A stretch of DNA of 64,000 nucleotides from Bacillus vallismortis (GCF_040784915.1 NZ_CP160797.1:556001-620000), one strand, 5' to 3'; shown: positions 43,957-52,651, counted from the stretch's first letter. Program-made: numbers and translations. The notes: a model not told the origin generated them from the sequence alone.

Positions 43957-44119
43957 TCAAAAAATCCTCCCAAATGTGTTGGAAGGATTAGCCGCGCCTG
44001 TGCATGATCAAATAAGCTATTGTTCATAAATAGCAGTGTCATCTATATAGAGAATGGGCAGACTAATCCTATTTTTTCTGATTTGAAATATTGATTTCAA
44101 ACGGTAAAAATAAGATTAG
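43957..44119 (-). promoter_or_regulatory. vmlR attenuator leader
   Basis: In the minus-strand RNA three segments can pair alternatively: CTAATCTTATTTTT (44119-44106), AAAAAATAGGATTAG (44077-44063), and CTAATCCTTCC (43991-43981). The last pairs with GGGAGGATT (43971-43963), followed by a T run, as a terminator. AGGATTAG could instead pair with CTAATCCT as antiterminator. vmlR attenuation is known in 168. Confidence 0.75.
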
Positions 44120-44218
44120 TTAATCATTGTCCACCCATCATCCCTTCTTGTTTTGATTACACACACTATAGCATAACTTCAAATTCGAAAGCAAAGGCCA
44201 TTTGGGATATTTTTCATC

Positions 44219-44253
44219 AAAAAACTCCTGCTCTCATTTTTGAGGCAGGAGCT
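44219..44253 (-). terminator. Terminator of ydgF
   Basis: On the minus strand CTCCTGC pairs with GCAGGAG, followed by a T run. Confidence 0.75.
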
Positions 44254-44260
44254 GCGAGTC

Positions 44261-45637
44261 TTATTGATGCTTTGCTTTTCTCACTTTATAAACCACAATC
44301 AGCAAAATAAACCAAACCGGCGTGATAAATAAGGAAATTCGAGTATCCTGAGCTAATGCTAAAACAACAATGATAAACGCCAGAAACGCAAGAATCAGGT
44401 AGTTTGAAAACGGATAAAGCGGAAGCTTAAACTTATTTGTTTTCGCTAATTCAGGTCTTGTTTTCCGGTATTTCATATGGCAGATGACCGTAATACCCCA
44501 AATGTAGATAAAGCAGACGGTGGAAATGCTTGTGATCAGGGTGAATACGCCTTCTGGCATGATGTAGTTTAGCGTGACACCGATTAAAATCACGATAGCT
44601 GAAAAGAACAACGCATTTCTGGGTACTTTACGCGGAGTCAGTTTCGCCATTGATTCAGGCGCATTATTATCTTTCGCCAGGGAATAGATCATACGGCTTG
44701 TACTGAACACAGCGCTGTTGCATGCAGAAGCAGCGGATGTCAACACAACAAAGTTAATAATACTTGCTGCCGCGACGATGCCGACCGCGACAAATACCTG
44801 TACGAATGGGCTTTCGCTGGGATTGATAACATTCCAAGGATAGATGCTCATAATGACAAGAAGAGCACCGATATAGAAAAGCAGCACCCGGATAGGGATA
44901 TTGTTGATCGCCTTAGGGATGACTTTTTCAGGGTTTTCTGTTTCACCGGCTGTAAGTCCGACCAGCTCAATGCCGACAAAGGCAAACACAACCATCTGGA
45001 ACGAGAGGATAAACCCGTGCATTCCATTCGGGAACATACCTCCGTGGCTCCAGAGATTTGTGAAACTGGAGGCTCCTGAGCTAGTGGGAAACCCTTTAAA
45101 GATCATCACAAGACCGATAGCGATCAGCGCCAAAATGGCAATGACTTTAATTAAAGCAAACCAAAATTCTAATTCTCCAAAAAGCTTAACAGTTGCCAGG
45201 TTCATAATCATTAAAACAATCAGAGCGATTAAGCCGGGCACCCATTGCGGCACACCCGGAAGCCAATATTGAGTGTAAAGCCCGACGGCTGTCAGATCTG
45301 CCATCGCAATGGAAATCCAGCAGAACCAGTATGTCCAGCCGGTGATAAAGGCTGCCATATCGCCTAAATAGTCTTGTACAAAATCAACAAAAGAGTGATA
45401 GTTCAAATTCGATAACAGCAGTTCACCAAGAGATCTCATAATTAAAAAGCAAATGATTCCTGTGATCAAGTAGGCAAATAAAATGGACGGGCCGGCAAAA
45501 TGAATTGATTTTCCTGAGCCGAGAAATAACCCCGTCCCAATAGCACCGCCGATGGCGATGAGCTGGATGTGCCTGTTTTTTAAGCCTCTCTCCAAGGTTT
45601 GCTGATTTATATTATCTTTCGTCATATCGTCTGTCAC
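44261..45637 (-). CDS. ydgF: Amino acid permease YdgF
   Basis: A 458-residue APC-superfamily (AAT family) permease with 12 membrane segments. The N-terminal consensus AIGGAIGTGLFLGSGKSI is at about residues 31-48, and FSMVVFAFVGIELVGLTAGE-like helix 6 is present. It resembles CycA-type D-serine/D-alanine/glycine transporters; specificity is inferred only. GTG start with GGAGGAAC ten bases upstream. Monocistronic. Confidence 0.9.
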   Translation of the reverse strand: MTDDMTKDNINQQTLERGLKNRHIQLIAIGGAIGTGLFLGSGKSIHFAGPSILFAYLITGIICFLIMRSLGELLLSNLNYHSFVDFVQDYLGDMAAFITGWTYWFCWISIAMADLTAVGLYTQYWLPGVPQWVPGLIALIVLMIMNLATVKLFGELEFWFALIKVIAILALIAIGLVMIFKGFPTSSGASSFTNLWSHGGMFPNGMHGFILSFQMVVFAFVGIELVGLTAGETENPEKVIPKAINNIPIRVLLFYIGALLVIMSIYPWNVINPSESPFVQVFVAVGIVAAASIINFVVLTSAASACNSAVFSTSRMIYSLAKDNNAPESMAKLTPRKVPRNALFFSAIVILIGVTLNYIMPEGVFTLITSISTVCFIYIWGITVICHMKYRKTRPELAKTNKFKLPLYPFSNYLILAFLAFIIVVLALAQDTRISLFITPVWFILLIVVYKVRKAKHQ

Positions 45638-45777
45638 TTTGTGTGTTCCTCCATTGAAAATTGTTTTGAGTCAGCAATACGTTTTTAATGATTATTATAA
45701 CACTAAAATTTCTATCTTTTTTACTATAAAGGTAAATGAAAAGAAATTTTAATGTTTTTTGAAAAAATTCATTATAA

Positions 45778-45803
45778 AAAGCGGCTCCATTTAGTGAGCC
45801 GCA
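45778..45803 (-). terminator. Terminator of dinB
   Basis: GCGGCTC and GAGCCGC form the stem; the T run is on the minus strand. Confidence 0.8.
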
Positions 45804-45809
45804 GTCGTT

Positions 45810-46328
45810 TTATGCCATTTCTGTTTTTTTCAAATACAGGTAGAGCCCATAATCTGTCGGAGCGGATGCATATCCTGCCTGCCGCAGCATTGCTGTGATA
45901 TTGCCGCGGTGGTATGTCCCGTGATTAACAACGTGAGGAACCAGCTCGGAAACAGTCGTTTGCATGATTCCGGCTGAGGGGTTTTGAATCTGGAGGGGTT
46001 TATCGATCTGTTCGTTTTGCTGTAAACATAATGTGTAGCGCTCGGATAACTCCAGAAACAGAGCTTCCATCTCCTCCATTTCTTTTGCCTCTGTCTGTTC
46101 TTTAAGCTGTTCAGCTAATGCGAGAGCATCGTTCATACTTTTGCCGGAAAACACTTCAATCCAGCCGAGGTCGGAGAGGTAAATATGAGACAACACATGG
46201 GCTATCGACGGAAACACACTTTGAATGTCTTGGCGATAGACCTCTTTTGGAAGCTCTTTTAACCGGTTGAATATTTGCTGATTAGCCCATACGTTATATT
46301 CATAAAAATGTAGTGGAAAATCTGGCAT
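45810..46328 (-). CDS. dinB: DinB-family metal-binding protein, SOS-induced
   Basis: A 172-residue four-helix bundle protein of the DinB/YfiT family (not the DNA polymerase of the same name). The three metal-ligand histidines are visible in SIAHVLSHIYLSD and in VVNHGTYHRGNI. Function unclear; possibly a thiol-dependent transferase. GGGAGAAAATC lies before the ATG. An SOS box in the promoter explains DNA-damage induction, known in B. subtilis. Confidence 0.92.
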   Translation of the reverse strand: MPDFPLHFYEYNVWANQQIFNRLKELPKEVYRQDIQSVFPSIAHVLSHIYLSDLGWIEVFSGKSMNDALALAEQLKEQTEAKEMEEMEALFLELSERYTLCLQQNEQIDKPLQIQNPSAGIMQTTVSELVPHVVNHGTYHRGNITAMLRQAGYASAPTDYGLYLYLKKTEMA

Positions 46329-46367
46329 GTGGATTTTCTCCCTTCGTGTTTATAATTCTATTGTACA

Positions 46368-46381
46368 CGAACAGGTGTTCT
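46368..46381 (-). promoter_or_regulatory. LexA (SOS) box of dinB
   Basis: On the minus strand AGAACACCTGTTCG fits the B. subtilis consensus CGAAC-N4-GTTCG with one mismatch at the first base. It lies just upstream of a -10-like TACAAT. Confidence 0.8.
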
Positions 46382-46418
46382 TTGTGGAGTGTTTGTGAAT
46401 AAAATAGGTTGACAGACC

Positions 46419-46475
46419 TAGTTTAGAGGAATAAACTAATTGACATTGATCATATAGTTTAGAGGTCTAAACTAT
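46419..46475 (+). promoter_or_regulatory. Paired operators of ydgGH
   Basis: TAGTTTA-N6-TAAACTA (46419-46438) and the perfect palindrome ATAGTTTAGA-GG-TCTAAACTAT (46454-46475) share TAGTTTA half-sites. TTGACA (46409-46414) and TAAACT (46432-46437) form a possible promoter covered by the first. MarR-type control by YdgG is likely. Confidence 0.7.
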
Positions 46476-46490
46476 AATGAGGAGGGGAAG

Positions 46491-46952
46491 ATGTTGAATG
46501 AACAAAAGCTATGTCAGGCGATAAACCTGTTTGTGGAAGTATTACTAGAAGGGACAGAGTTTGTGCATCGTGAAATCAATCAGGATGTCTTCAAGCATAT
46601 CTCCAGAGAACAGGCGGACCTGTTAAAAATTTTAAAAGTCAAAGGACCAACCTCTCCCGGCAGCCTGGCCATGTATCAAAATGTACATAAGAGCGCGATT
46701 TCGAACAGACTGAAAAAGCTGCTTGAAAAAGGATTGGTTGAATGGGATGACTGTCCGGCAAAAAGTGATAAGCGCTCTAAGCTTATTCACATCACAGCCA
46801 GCGGTGAAAACATCCTGGGAAAATTAGATTCAGCCATCTTTAACGCTCTTAAAGAGCTAATCGATGATATAGATGAGGAACACTTACACTCTATCATAGA
46901 GATATTCACCATTCTAAAAAGCAAATTTAAAGGAGGAGATCCTGCCGAATGA
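46491..46952 (+). CDS. ydgG: MarR-family regulator YdgG
   Basis: A 153-residue winged-helix repressor. Recognition region TSPGSLAMYQNVHKSAISNRLKKLLEKGLV (about 57-86) and wing DDCPAKSDKRSKLIHITASG. GAGGAGGGG precedes the ATG. The stop overlaps the ydgH start by four bases, so it probably represses its own operon through the palindromes upstream. Ligand unknown. Confidence 0.9.
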   Translation: MLNEQKLCQAINLFVEVLLEGTEFVHREINQDVFKHISREQADLLKILKVKGPTSPGSLAMYQNVHKSAISNRLKKLLEKGLVEWDDCPAKSDKRSKLIHITASGENILGKLDSAIFNALKELIDDIDEEHLHSIIEIFTILKSKFKGGDPAE

Positions 46953-49615
46953 GAGCAATCATCAAATTCAAGTGGGCGATTGCAGCCTCTATATTAGCAC
47001 TTACCGTTATACTGAGTTTGTTTTCTCCGAACGTAACGGAGCTGGCGAATCAAAAGGGGCAGGCCCAGCTTCCCGCTGATGCTGTTTCAGAAAAAGCAAA
47101 TGCCATTTTAAAACAAGCGGGAGAAGACAATAATTTGATCAGTATGGTCTTTACATTAGACCACGCTTTGAAAAAAGAGACAGAAGATCAGCTCCGCACA
47201 ATGATCGATAAAGTCAAAAAGATCGACGGTGTAGAAGATGTAACGTCTCCTCTTACAGCGGAAAAAGAAGTCAAAGACCAATTAATCTCGAAAGACAAGA
47301 AAACCATCCTCGTTCCTGTCACGATTACAGGTTCTGATAAAAAGGCGGAAAAAATCGCGGATGACATGTATAAAATCGTCCCTGATGATTTGACGGCATA
47401 TATAACGGGAGCCTCCCTCATCAATCAGGATTTCGCCCACAGTTCAGAGGAAGGGCTCAAGAAAACGGAAGTGATCACAGTCTGCTTGATCATCGGTTTA
47501 CTGCTGATCGTGTTCCGCTCTGTTGTGACGCCTTTTATCCCGATTGTGGTTGTCGGGTTTTCATATCTGATCAGTCAATCCATATTGGGCATTCTCGTGT
47601 ACAATGTTGATTTTCCTATCTCGACGTTTACGCAAACCTTCTTAGTCGCCATCCTGTTCGGCATCGGAACAGATTACTGCATACTGCTTCTGACCCGATT
47701 CCGTGAAGAATTGGCAAATGGACATGAAAAAAAAGAAGCGGCGTTAATCGCTTATCGTACAGGGGGAAAAACCTTATTTATCAGCGGATTTGCGGTATTG
47801 ATCGGGTTTTCTGCGTTAGGCTTTGCGAAGTTTGCGATTTTCCAATCAGCAGTAGGAGTCGCAGTCGGTGTGGGAATTTTAATGATCATCCTCTATACAC
47901 TGCTGCCATTATTTATGGTGACACTGGGTGAAAAGTTATTCTGGCCTTCTAAGAAAGTGCTGTCGCACAGTGATAATAAATTATGGGCGTTTCTCGGCAG
48001 ACATTCGGTTGTGCGTCCGTTTCTGTTTATTGTCATTACGGTGATCATCACGCTTCCGTTCATCTTGACCTATGATGACCAGATTTCATTCGATTCGACT
48101 GCAGAGATCAGCAGCGATTATAAATCAATAAAAGCTCTTGAGGCTATCAAAGATGGATTCGGTGAAGGGAAAGCGTTCCCGATCAATGTTGTCGTGAAAG
48201 GAGACAAAGAACTCTCAACAGCTGATACAATCCCTTATCTCGGAAATGTCAGCAAAGCGATTGAGAAAGTCGATCATGTGGACTCTGTCATGACCATCAC
48301 GCAGCCGACTGGAGAAAAAATCAAAGATTTATATATTGATAAACAGCTAGGCTTGGTTTCAGACGGGCTGGATAAGACGGGTAAAGGAATTGCCGATGTC
48401 CAGAGCGGTTTAACGGATATAGAAAACGGAATGAATCAAATGGCGGGGCAAACGGGCTCAGCCTCAAATAGCAGCTCCGGCGGTTCACTGGGTGATGCGG
48501 CAGACGGTTTAGACAAAATCAATCAGCAGCTGCAGCTTGTGAGCAAACAGATTTCCCAAACCGGCAATACCGCACAGACCGTACAGACCGTACAGCAGCT
48601 TACGGCAATCAGCGGACAGCTTGGACAGATTCAAACCGGCCTTGAACAAGCGGACCAGCAGCTCTCAGGCCAGCAGGCACAAGCCGGAACGCTGACAGAA
48701 AGCCTGAAGAAGCTGGCTGCAGGCGTGAAGAGCGCAAATGATGGCCTGACGAAAATCACTGACGGCATAACAGCTTCCAGTGATATGTTAGAGGATATGA
48801 GCAAAAGCTCAACCGTAAGGGATACAGGCATATTCATTCCTGATCAAGTCATGAAAGATAAAGACTTTAAGAAGTCAATTGATCAATATTCATTTGCAGA
48901 TGGCAAAGGCGTGCAATTAAGCGTCGTCCTGGATTCTAATCCTTATTCAGAACAGGCCATTACAACAATGAACCAAATCAAAAAAGCTGTAGCAAACGAA
49001 GTTGACGGCACTCCTCTCGAGGACGCACAGATCGTATACGGCGGGGTCACGAGCGTGAATGCGGACTTAAAAGAGCTGTCCACAACGGACTTCTCCAGAA
49101 CAATGGTGATTATGATTATAGGTCTGTTTATTGTATTAACCATTTTATTCCGCTCGATGATCATGCCGATTTATATGATCGCGTCATTGCTGCTGACATA
49201 CTATACGTCGATCTCCATAACAGAATTGATTTTTGTGAACGGCCTGGGAAATGCCGGCGTCAGCTGGGCAGTACCATTCTTCAGCTTTGTCATCTTGATC
49301 GCGTTAGGCGTAGATTATTCGATCTTCTTGCTTGACCGATTTAAGGAAGAGGTGCACCTTGGCATTGAACAAGGTGTCATCAGATCAATGAGCAAAATGG
49401 GATCAGTCATTATTACGGCGGCCATTATTTTGGCCGGCACGTTCGCGGCGATGATGCCCTCGGGCGTCAATACGCTGATGCAGGTGGCAAGTGTTATCAT
49501 TATCGGACTGTTGCTTTACGGCCTCGTCATTCTTCCGCTCTTTATGCCGGCAATCATCGTGACCTTTGGAGAAGGCAACTGGTGGCCATTTAGAAGGAAG
49601 AAAATCAAAGAATAA
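46949..49615 (+). CDS. ydgH: MmpL/RND-type exporter YdgH
   Basis: An 888-residue MMPL-family transporter with about 12 membrane segments. Motifs GIGTDYCILLLTRFREE (first half) and LGVDYSIFLLDRFKEEV (second half) hold the proton-relay aspartates. Between the halves is a long extracytoplasmic Gln/Ser/Gly-rich helical region (about 455-625, with repeated QLTAISGQLGQIQTGLE-like segments), typical of YhgE/Pip-like coiled regions. Full length. AAAGGAGGAG before the ATG; coupled to ydgG. Confidence 0.92.
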   Translation: MRAIIKFKWAIAASILALTVILSLFSPNVTELANQKGQAQLPADAVSEKANAILKQAGEDNNLISMVFTLDHALKKETEDQLRTMIDKVKKIDGVEDVTSPLTAEKEVKDQLISKDKKTILVPVTITGSDKKAEKIADDMYKIVPDDLTAYITGASLINQDFAHSSEEGLKKTEVITVCLIIGLLLIVFRSVVTPFIPIVVVGFSYLISQSILGILVYNVDFPISTFTQTFLVAILFGIGTDYCILLLTRFREELANGHEKKEAALIAYRTGGKTLFISGFAVLIGFSALGFAKFAIFQSAVGVAVGVGILMIILYTLLPLFMVTLGEKLFWPSKKVLSHSDNKLWAFLGRHSVVRPFLFIVITVIITLPFILTYDDQISFDSTAEISSDYKSIKALEAIKDGFGEGKAFPINVVVKGDKELSTADTIPYLGNVSKAIEKVDHVDSVMTITQPTGEKIKDLYIDKQLGLVSDGLDKTGKGIADVQSGLTDIENGMNQMAGQTGSASNSSSGGSLGDAADGLDKINQQLQLVSKQISQTGNTAQTVQTVQQLTAISGQLGQIQTGLEQADQQLSGQQAQAGTLTESLKKLAAGVKSANDGLTKITDGITASSDMLEDMSKSSTVRDTGIFIPDQVMKDKDFKKSIDQYSFADGKGVQLSVVLDSNPYSEQAITTMNQIKKAVANEVDGTPLEDAQIVYGGVTSVNADLKELSTTDFSRTMVIMIIGLFIVLTILFRSMIMPIYMIASLLLTYYTSISITELIFVNGLGNAGVSWAVPFFSFVILIALGVDYSIFLLDRFKEEVHLGIEQGVIRSMSKMGSVIITAAIILAGTFAAMMPSGVNTLMQVASVIIIGLLLYGLVILPLFMPAIIVTFGEGNWWPFRRKKIKE

Positions 49616-49619
49616 TAGA

Positions 49620-49654
49620 GAAAAGAGCCCAGAAATGAGTCTGGGCTCTTTGTT
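49620..49654. terminator. Bidirectional terminator between ydgH and ydgI
   Basis: AAAGAGCCCAGA pairs perfectly with TCTGGGCTCTTT, with a T run on the plus side. Confidence 0.85.
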
Positions 49655-50284
49655 TTACTTCCATTCTGCAATTGTATCAATTGGCAAACGGTAGGAAGCA
49701 TAGCCTTCGTCTGCTGCTTTTCCGATAGAAAGAAGCATGACCGGTACATAACGTTCTTTATCTAATCCGAAGGTTTCCGCGATGTTTTCTTTATCGTATC
49801 CGCCGATCGGGTTTGTATCGTAGCCGTGCGCGCGTGCAGTCAGCATCAGCTGCATTGAAACGAGACCGCCGTCAATCAGGATCGTTTCGCGGTTCACCTG
49901 CGCCGGAAGCTTTTCAAAATGAGCTGTCAGCGCGGCGATTTGTCTGTCTTTTACCTCCTGCGGCATATAACCGAGTTCCACCGCTTTTGAATAGATTTCT
50001 TCTAGATAGTCAGCATTGTTCATGTCTGCAAATACAGCGATGACAGCAGATGATGTTGTGACTTGCGTTTGGTTGAAGCTTGCAAGCGGTGCGAGCTTTT
50101 CTTTTCCTTCCGGGCTGTCGATGACGAGAAAACGCCATGGCTGAGCGTTGACAGAAGATGGCGCCGTTGTTGATTCTTCTAAGATTGCTGTCATCTCTTC
50201 TTTGCTGATTTTCACCGTCGGATCATAGTTGCGAATAGAACGGCGGCCTTTCATAATTTCCATAAAATCGTTTGTTTTGATCAT
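49655..50284 (-). CDS. ydgI: Nitroreductase YdgI
   Basis: A 209-residue FMN-dependent nitroreductase. FMN motif MKGRRSIRNYDP at the N-terminus, TTAPSSVNAQPWRFLVI (about 36-52), and GGYDKENIAETFGLDKERYVPVMLLSIGK near the end. Cytoplasmic NAD(P)H-dependent reduction of quinones or nitro compounds. GAGGAGTG before the ATG. It follows ydgJ by 16 bases in one operon, so it is likely controlled by that MarR protein. Confidence 0.9.
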   Translation of the reverse strand: MIKTNDFMEIMKGRRSIRNYDPTVKISKEEMTAILEESTTAPSSVNAQPWRFLVIDSPEGKEKLAPLASFNQTQVTTSSAVIAVFADMNNADYLEEIYSKAVELGYMPQEVKDRQIAALTAHFEKLPAQVNRETILIDGGLVSMQLMLTARAHGYDTNPIGGYDKENIAETFGLDKERYVPVMLLSIGKAADEGYASYRLPIDTIAEWK

Positions 50285-50299
50285 GTTGATACACTCCTC

Positions 50300-50734
50300 T
50301 TAAGCTTCGATATTGTCTATGTTGTTACGCATACGCGCCAGCACATCAATGAGCAGGCGGCGCTCGTCTGCACTTACATTTGCGAGCATTTCCTTCATGA
50401 AACGCTCCTTTTCTTGCTTAGAAGACTCGATCCGCTCTCTTCCTCGATCTGTTAACCGAACAAGGGTGATGCGGTTGTCCTCAGGTTTGCGCCGTCTTGA
50501 GACCATGCCTTTGGCTTCCAGCTGTTTTAGGTGTCTAGTGACGGCGGCGCTATCAATATTTACTTTCTTTTGAAGGTCGCTTTGACTGATCTCATCTGCA
50601 TGATAAAGCAATGACAGCAATTCCAAACGAGATTGGCTGATACCCGTGCATGCCTCGAACTTCACGCCAATCACCTTGTTCACGCCTTGCAGCTGATATA
50701 AAATCTCGGCTTCCTCTGAACAAAATGACGCCAA
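50300..50734 (-). CDS. ydgJ: MarR-family regulator YdgJ
   Basis: A 144-residue winged-helix repressor with recognition region ISQSDLQKKVNIDSAAVTRHLKQLEAKGMV and wing RRRKPEDNRITLVRLT. The frame is open to 50794 (164 residues), but a sigma-A promoter would place the transcript start at about 50790, leaving no leader for that start. TTG at 50734 has GAAGGG upstream and keeps the whole MarR fold, so I prefer it. Operon with nitroreductase ydgI; palindromes at the start of the transcript suggest autoregulation. Confidence 0.82.
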   Translation of the reverse strand: MASFCSEEAEILYQLQGVNKVIGVKFEACTGISQSRLELLSLLYHADEISQSDLQKKVNIDSAAVTRHLKQLEAKGMVSRRRKPEDNRITLVRLTDRGRERIESSKQEKERFMKEMLANVSADERRLLIDVLARMRNNIDNIEA

Positions 50735-50762
50735 AACCCATCCCTTCTTTCTTGTCAACATA

Positions 50763-50825
50763 ATTAATTGATATATCAATGATTGACTCATCAATTAATA
50801 TACAATGATTGATTTCAACTTGCAA
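50763..50825 (-). promoter_or_regulatory. ydgJ promoter and palindromic operator
   Basis: On the minus strand TTGCAA (50820-50825) and TATATT (50797-50802) are 17 bases apart. Just downstream lies the perfect palindrome ATTGATATATCAAT (50767-50780), itself nested in a longer ATTAATTGAT/ATCAATTAAT pair. Typical for MarR autoregulation. Confidence 0.6.
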
Positions 50826-50839
50826 GCCATTTGCATATT

Positions 50840-50870
50840 TGAAAAACCCCCCAGATGTGAAGGGAGGTTT
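50840..50870 (-). terminator. Terminator of the XRE-cupin gene
   Basis: On the minus strand AACCTCCC pairs with GGGGGGTT, followed by a T run. Confidence 0.7.
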
Positions 50871-50874
50871 TGGG

Positions 50875-51432
50875 TTATTCTTGCGGTTCAGGATAAAACA
50901 TCAGCAGAAAAAAGCTGGCCGTGTCTTCAGAAGAATTGATGTAGCTGTGCGGGGTTGACCCTGTAAACTGCAGGGCGTCTCCTGAAGCGAGCATGTGCTC
51001 CTGGCCCTGCAGATTAACCGTTAATTCGCCTTCTTTAATGAAAAGATATTCTTCTCCTAAATGTGTTTTTGCTTCATGAATACATCCAGGTTTCAGATCA
51101 ACAACGTAAATTTCAAACTTTGTTTCAGGATTGTAGGGGAAAAAAGGGTAGACGCTGTAGTTTTCTTCATTATCTGTAACAGGTTCAATATCCCTCAGAT
51201 TAATTTTTCTAACTATCGGCTTGTCTTCTTTCAGAAATACAGAAAAGGAGACTTGAAGCCCGTTTGCGATCTTCCATAGTGTAGTGACAGTCGGGGTGGA
51301 CTTTCCTTTTTCGATTTGTCCGAGCATCGCTTTGCTGACACCCGTTAATTCAGAAACTTGATCAAGAGTCAGGTTTCTGTTTTTTCTAAGTTTGACCAGA
51401 TTCATTGCAATAATGGCTTGGATATCATCCAT
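50875..51432 (-). CDS. XRE-family regulator with cupin sensor domain
   Basis: A 185-residue regulator: helix-turn-helix (about 8-62, LRKNRNLTLDQVSELTGVSKAMLGQIEKG) and a C-terminal cupin (about 105-180, HLGEEYLFIKEGELTVNLQGQ, GDALQFTGSTPHSY). This architecture senses small amino compounds. GGAGATACATG gives the start. Divergent from the azlC/azlD-like exporter genes, with shared TTATAACATA repeats between, so it most likely controls them. I do not recall this locus between ydgJ and ydgK in 168. Confidence 0.87.
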   Translation of the reverse strand: MDDIQAIIAMNLVKLRKNRNLTLDQVSELTGVSKAMLGQIEKGKSTPTVTTLWKIANGLQVSFSVFLKEDKPIVRKINLRDIEPVTDNEENYSVYPFFPYNPETKFEIYVVDLKPGCIHEAKTHLGEEYLFIKEGELTVNLQGQEHMLASGDALQFTGSTPHSYINSSEDTASFFLLMFYPEPQE

Positions 51433-51465
51433 ACATGTATCTCCTTACGTCCATATTCGCTTTTA

Positions 51466-51527
51466 TTATAACATATGGAAGTCTGTTATCACATTCTGTT
51501 GTCAGTTATAACATACGTGTGTATAAT
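51466..51527 (+). promoter_or_regulatory. azlC-like promoter with repeated operator element
   Basis: TTGTCA (51499-51504) and TATAAT (51522-51527) are exactly 17 bases apart. The 10-mer TTATAACATA occurs at 51466-51475 and again at 51506-51515 inside the promoter spacer, 40 bases apart; the divergent XRE-cupin protein probably binds it. Confidence 0.65.
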
Positions 51528-51551
51528 ATGTTAGACGAGGAGGAGGACAGA

Positions 51552-52277
51552 ATGATATCTGAAAAAGAAATGACTCATACAAAAACTGACGAGCCAACAT
51601 TCTTGCAAGGATTTCAAGATTGTGTTCCGACGCTGATCGGTTACATCAGTGTAGGCTTGGCTCTCGGAATCGTGGGGGTTGCGTCGCATTTAAGCGTAAT
51701 GGAAATTGTGTTAATGTCAGGATTGGTTTTTGCAGGCGGCGCCCAGTTCATTATGTGTGCGTTGTTAGCGGCGAACAGCCCGATGTCCGCCATTATTCTG
51801 ACTACGTTTATTGTGAATTTGCGGAATTTTCTATTAAGCGCCGCGCTTGCTCCTCATTTTTCAAAGTATTCACTGGCGAAAAATGTAGGTATCGGCATGA
51901 TGGTGACAGATGAATCGTTCGGTGTTGCTTCAAATAAGATTGTCAAAAACGAGCCCATTAACGATCGCTGGATGTTCGGTTTAAATCTTACAGCATATGC
52001 GTGCTGGGTGCTGTCTTGTGCGGCGGGGGCTGTTTTTGGCAAGTGGATTACCGATCCGGAATCGTTCGGACTGGATTTTGCGGTGACGGCTATGTTTTTA
52101 GCGCTGCTGGTTCTTCAACTGGAACATGTTGTGCCGGCGAAGCTTAAACATTATGTATCACTCATGATCTATATGGTGATTGCCATGGTTGTTTTTTCTT
52201 TCTTTATGCCGTCTCATCTTGCGGTCATCATATCAACGGTTATCGTAGCCACAATCGGGGTGGTGACGGATAAATGA
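51552..52277 (+). CDS. AzlC-family branched-chain amino acid exporter, large subunit
   Basis: A 241-residue membrane protein with about seven helices, full length for AzlC. Motifs LIGYISVGLALGIVG and LSGLVFAGGAQFIMCALL-like helix 2-3, then TTFIVNLRNFLLSAALAPHF, are characteristic. ATG at 51552 chosen for GAGGAGGAGG. It works together with the AzlD-type partner, overlapping by four bases. A paralogue of the azlBCD genes; BrnFE-type leucine/isoleucine/valine (or analogue) export is inferred from the family. Confidence 0.88.
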   Translation: MISEKEMTHTKTDEPTFLQGFQDCVPTLIGYISVGLALGIVGVASHLSVMEIVLMSGLVFAGGAQFIMCALLAANSPMSAIILTTFIVNLRNFLLSAALAPHFSKYSLAKNVGIGMMVTDESFGVASNKIVKNEPINDRWMFGLNLTAYACWVLSCAAGAVFGKWITDPESFGLDFAVTAMFLALLVLQLEHVVPAKLKHYVSLMIYMVIAMVVFSFFMPSHLAVIISTVIVATIGVVTDK

Positions 52278-52597
52278 GTGTCAATATATACATCTTGATG
52301 GTGATTATCGGCTGTGCGCTGGTCACGATGATTCCCCGCGTCATTCCCTTTTTAGTTGTTCGAAATATCACTTTGCCGAAGCCCGTGCTCAAGTGGCTTT
52401 CCTATGTGCCGGTCTGTATATTGACAGCACTTGTCGTAAAGGATTGTATGATTCAGTCAAATGATACTCTTCAATTGAATTGGCCCGCAGCCGTTATCTT
52501 GATCCCGACTCTCTTGATTGCGATGAAAACGAAAAGTTTATCCATTACTGTGATCACCGGCGTTCTTCTTATGGCGGGTTTGCGATTATGGGCATAA
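52274..52597 (+). CDS. AzlD-family small subunit
   Basis: A 107-residue protein with four membrane segments, beginning ILMVIIGCALVTMIPRVIPF, the AzlD consensus, and ending VLLMAGLRLWA. ATGA overlap with the upstream AzlC gene implies translational coupling and a stoichiometric complex. Terminator follows. Confidence 0.88.
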   Translation: MSVNIYILMVIIGCALVTMIPRVIPFLVVRNITLPKPVLKWLSYVPVCILTALVVKDCMIQSNDTLQLNWPAAVILIPTLLIAMKTKSLSITVITGVLLMAGLRLWA

Positions 52598-52618
52598 AAC
52601 AAGAGGATCGGCACTTAC

Positions 52619-52651
52619 TTGATCAGGGCAGAAGACCCTGATTTTTTTGTG
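52619..52651 (+). terminator. Terminator of the azlCD-like operon
   Basis: GATCAGGG pairs with CCCTGATT, followed by a T run. Confidence 0.85.

Noticed and set aside
48421..48790. Tandem repeat or rearrangement within ydgH
   Set aside because: Gln/Gly-rich helical repeats are normal for the extracytoplasmic region of this MmpL/Pip-like family; frame intact.
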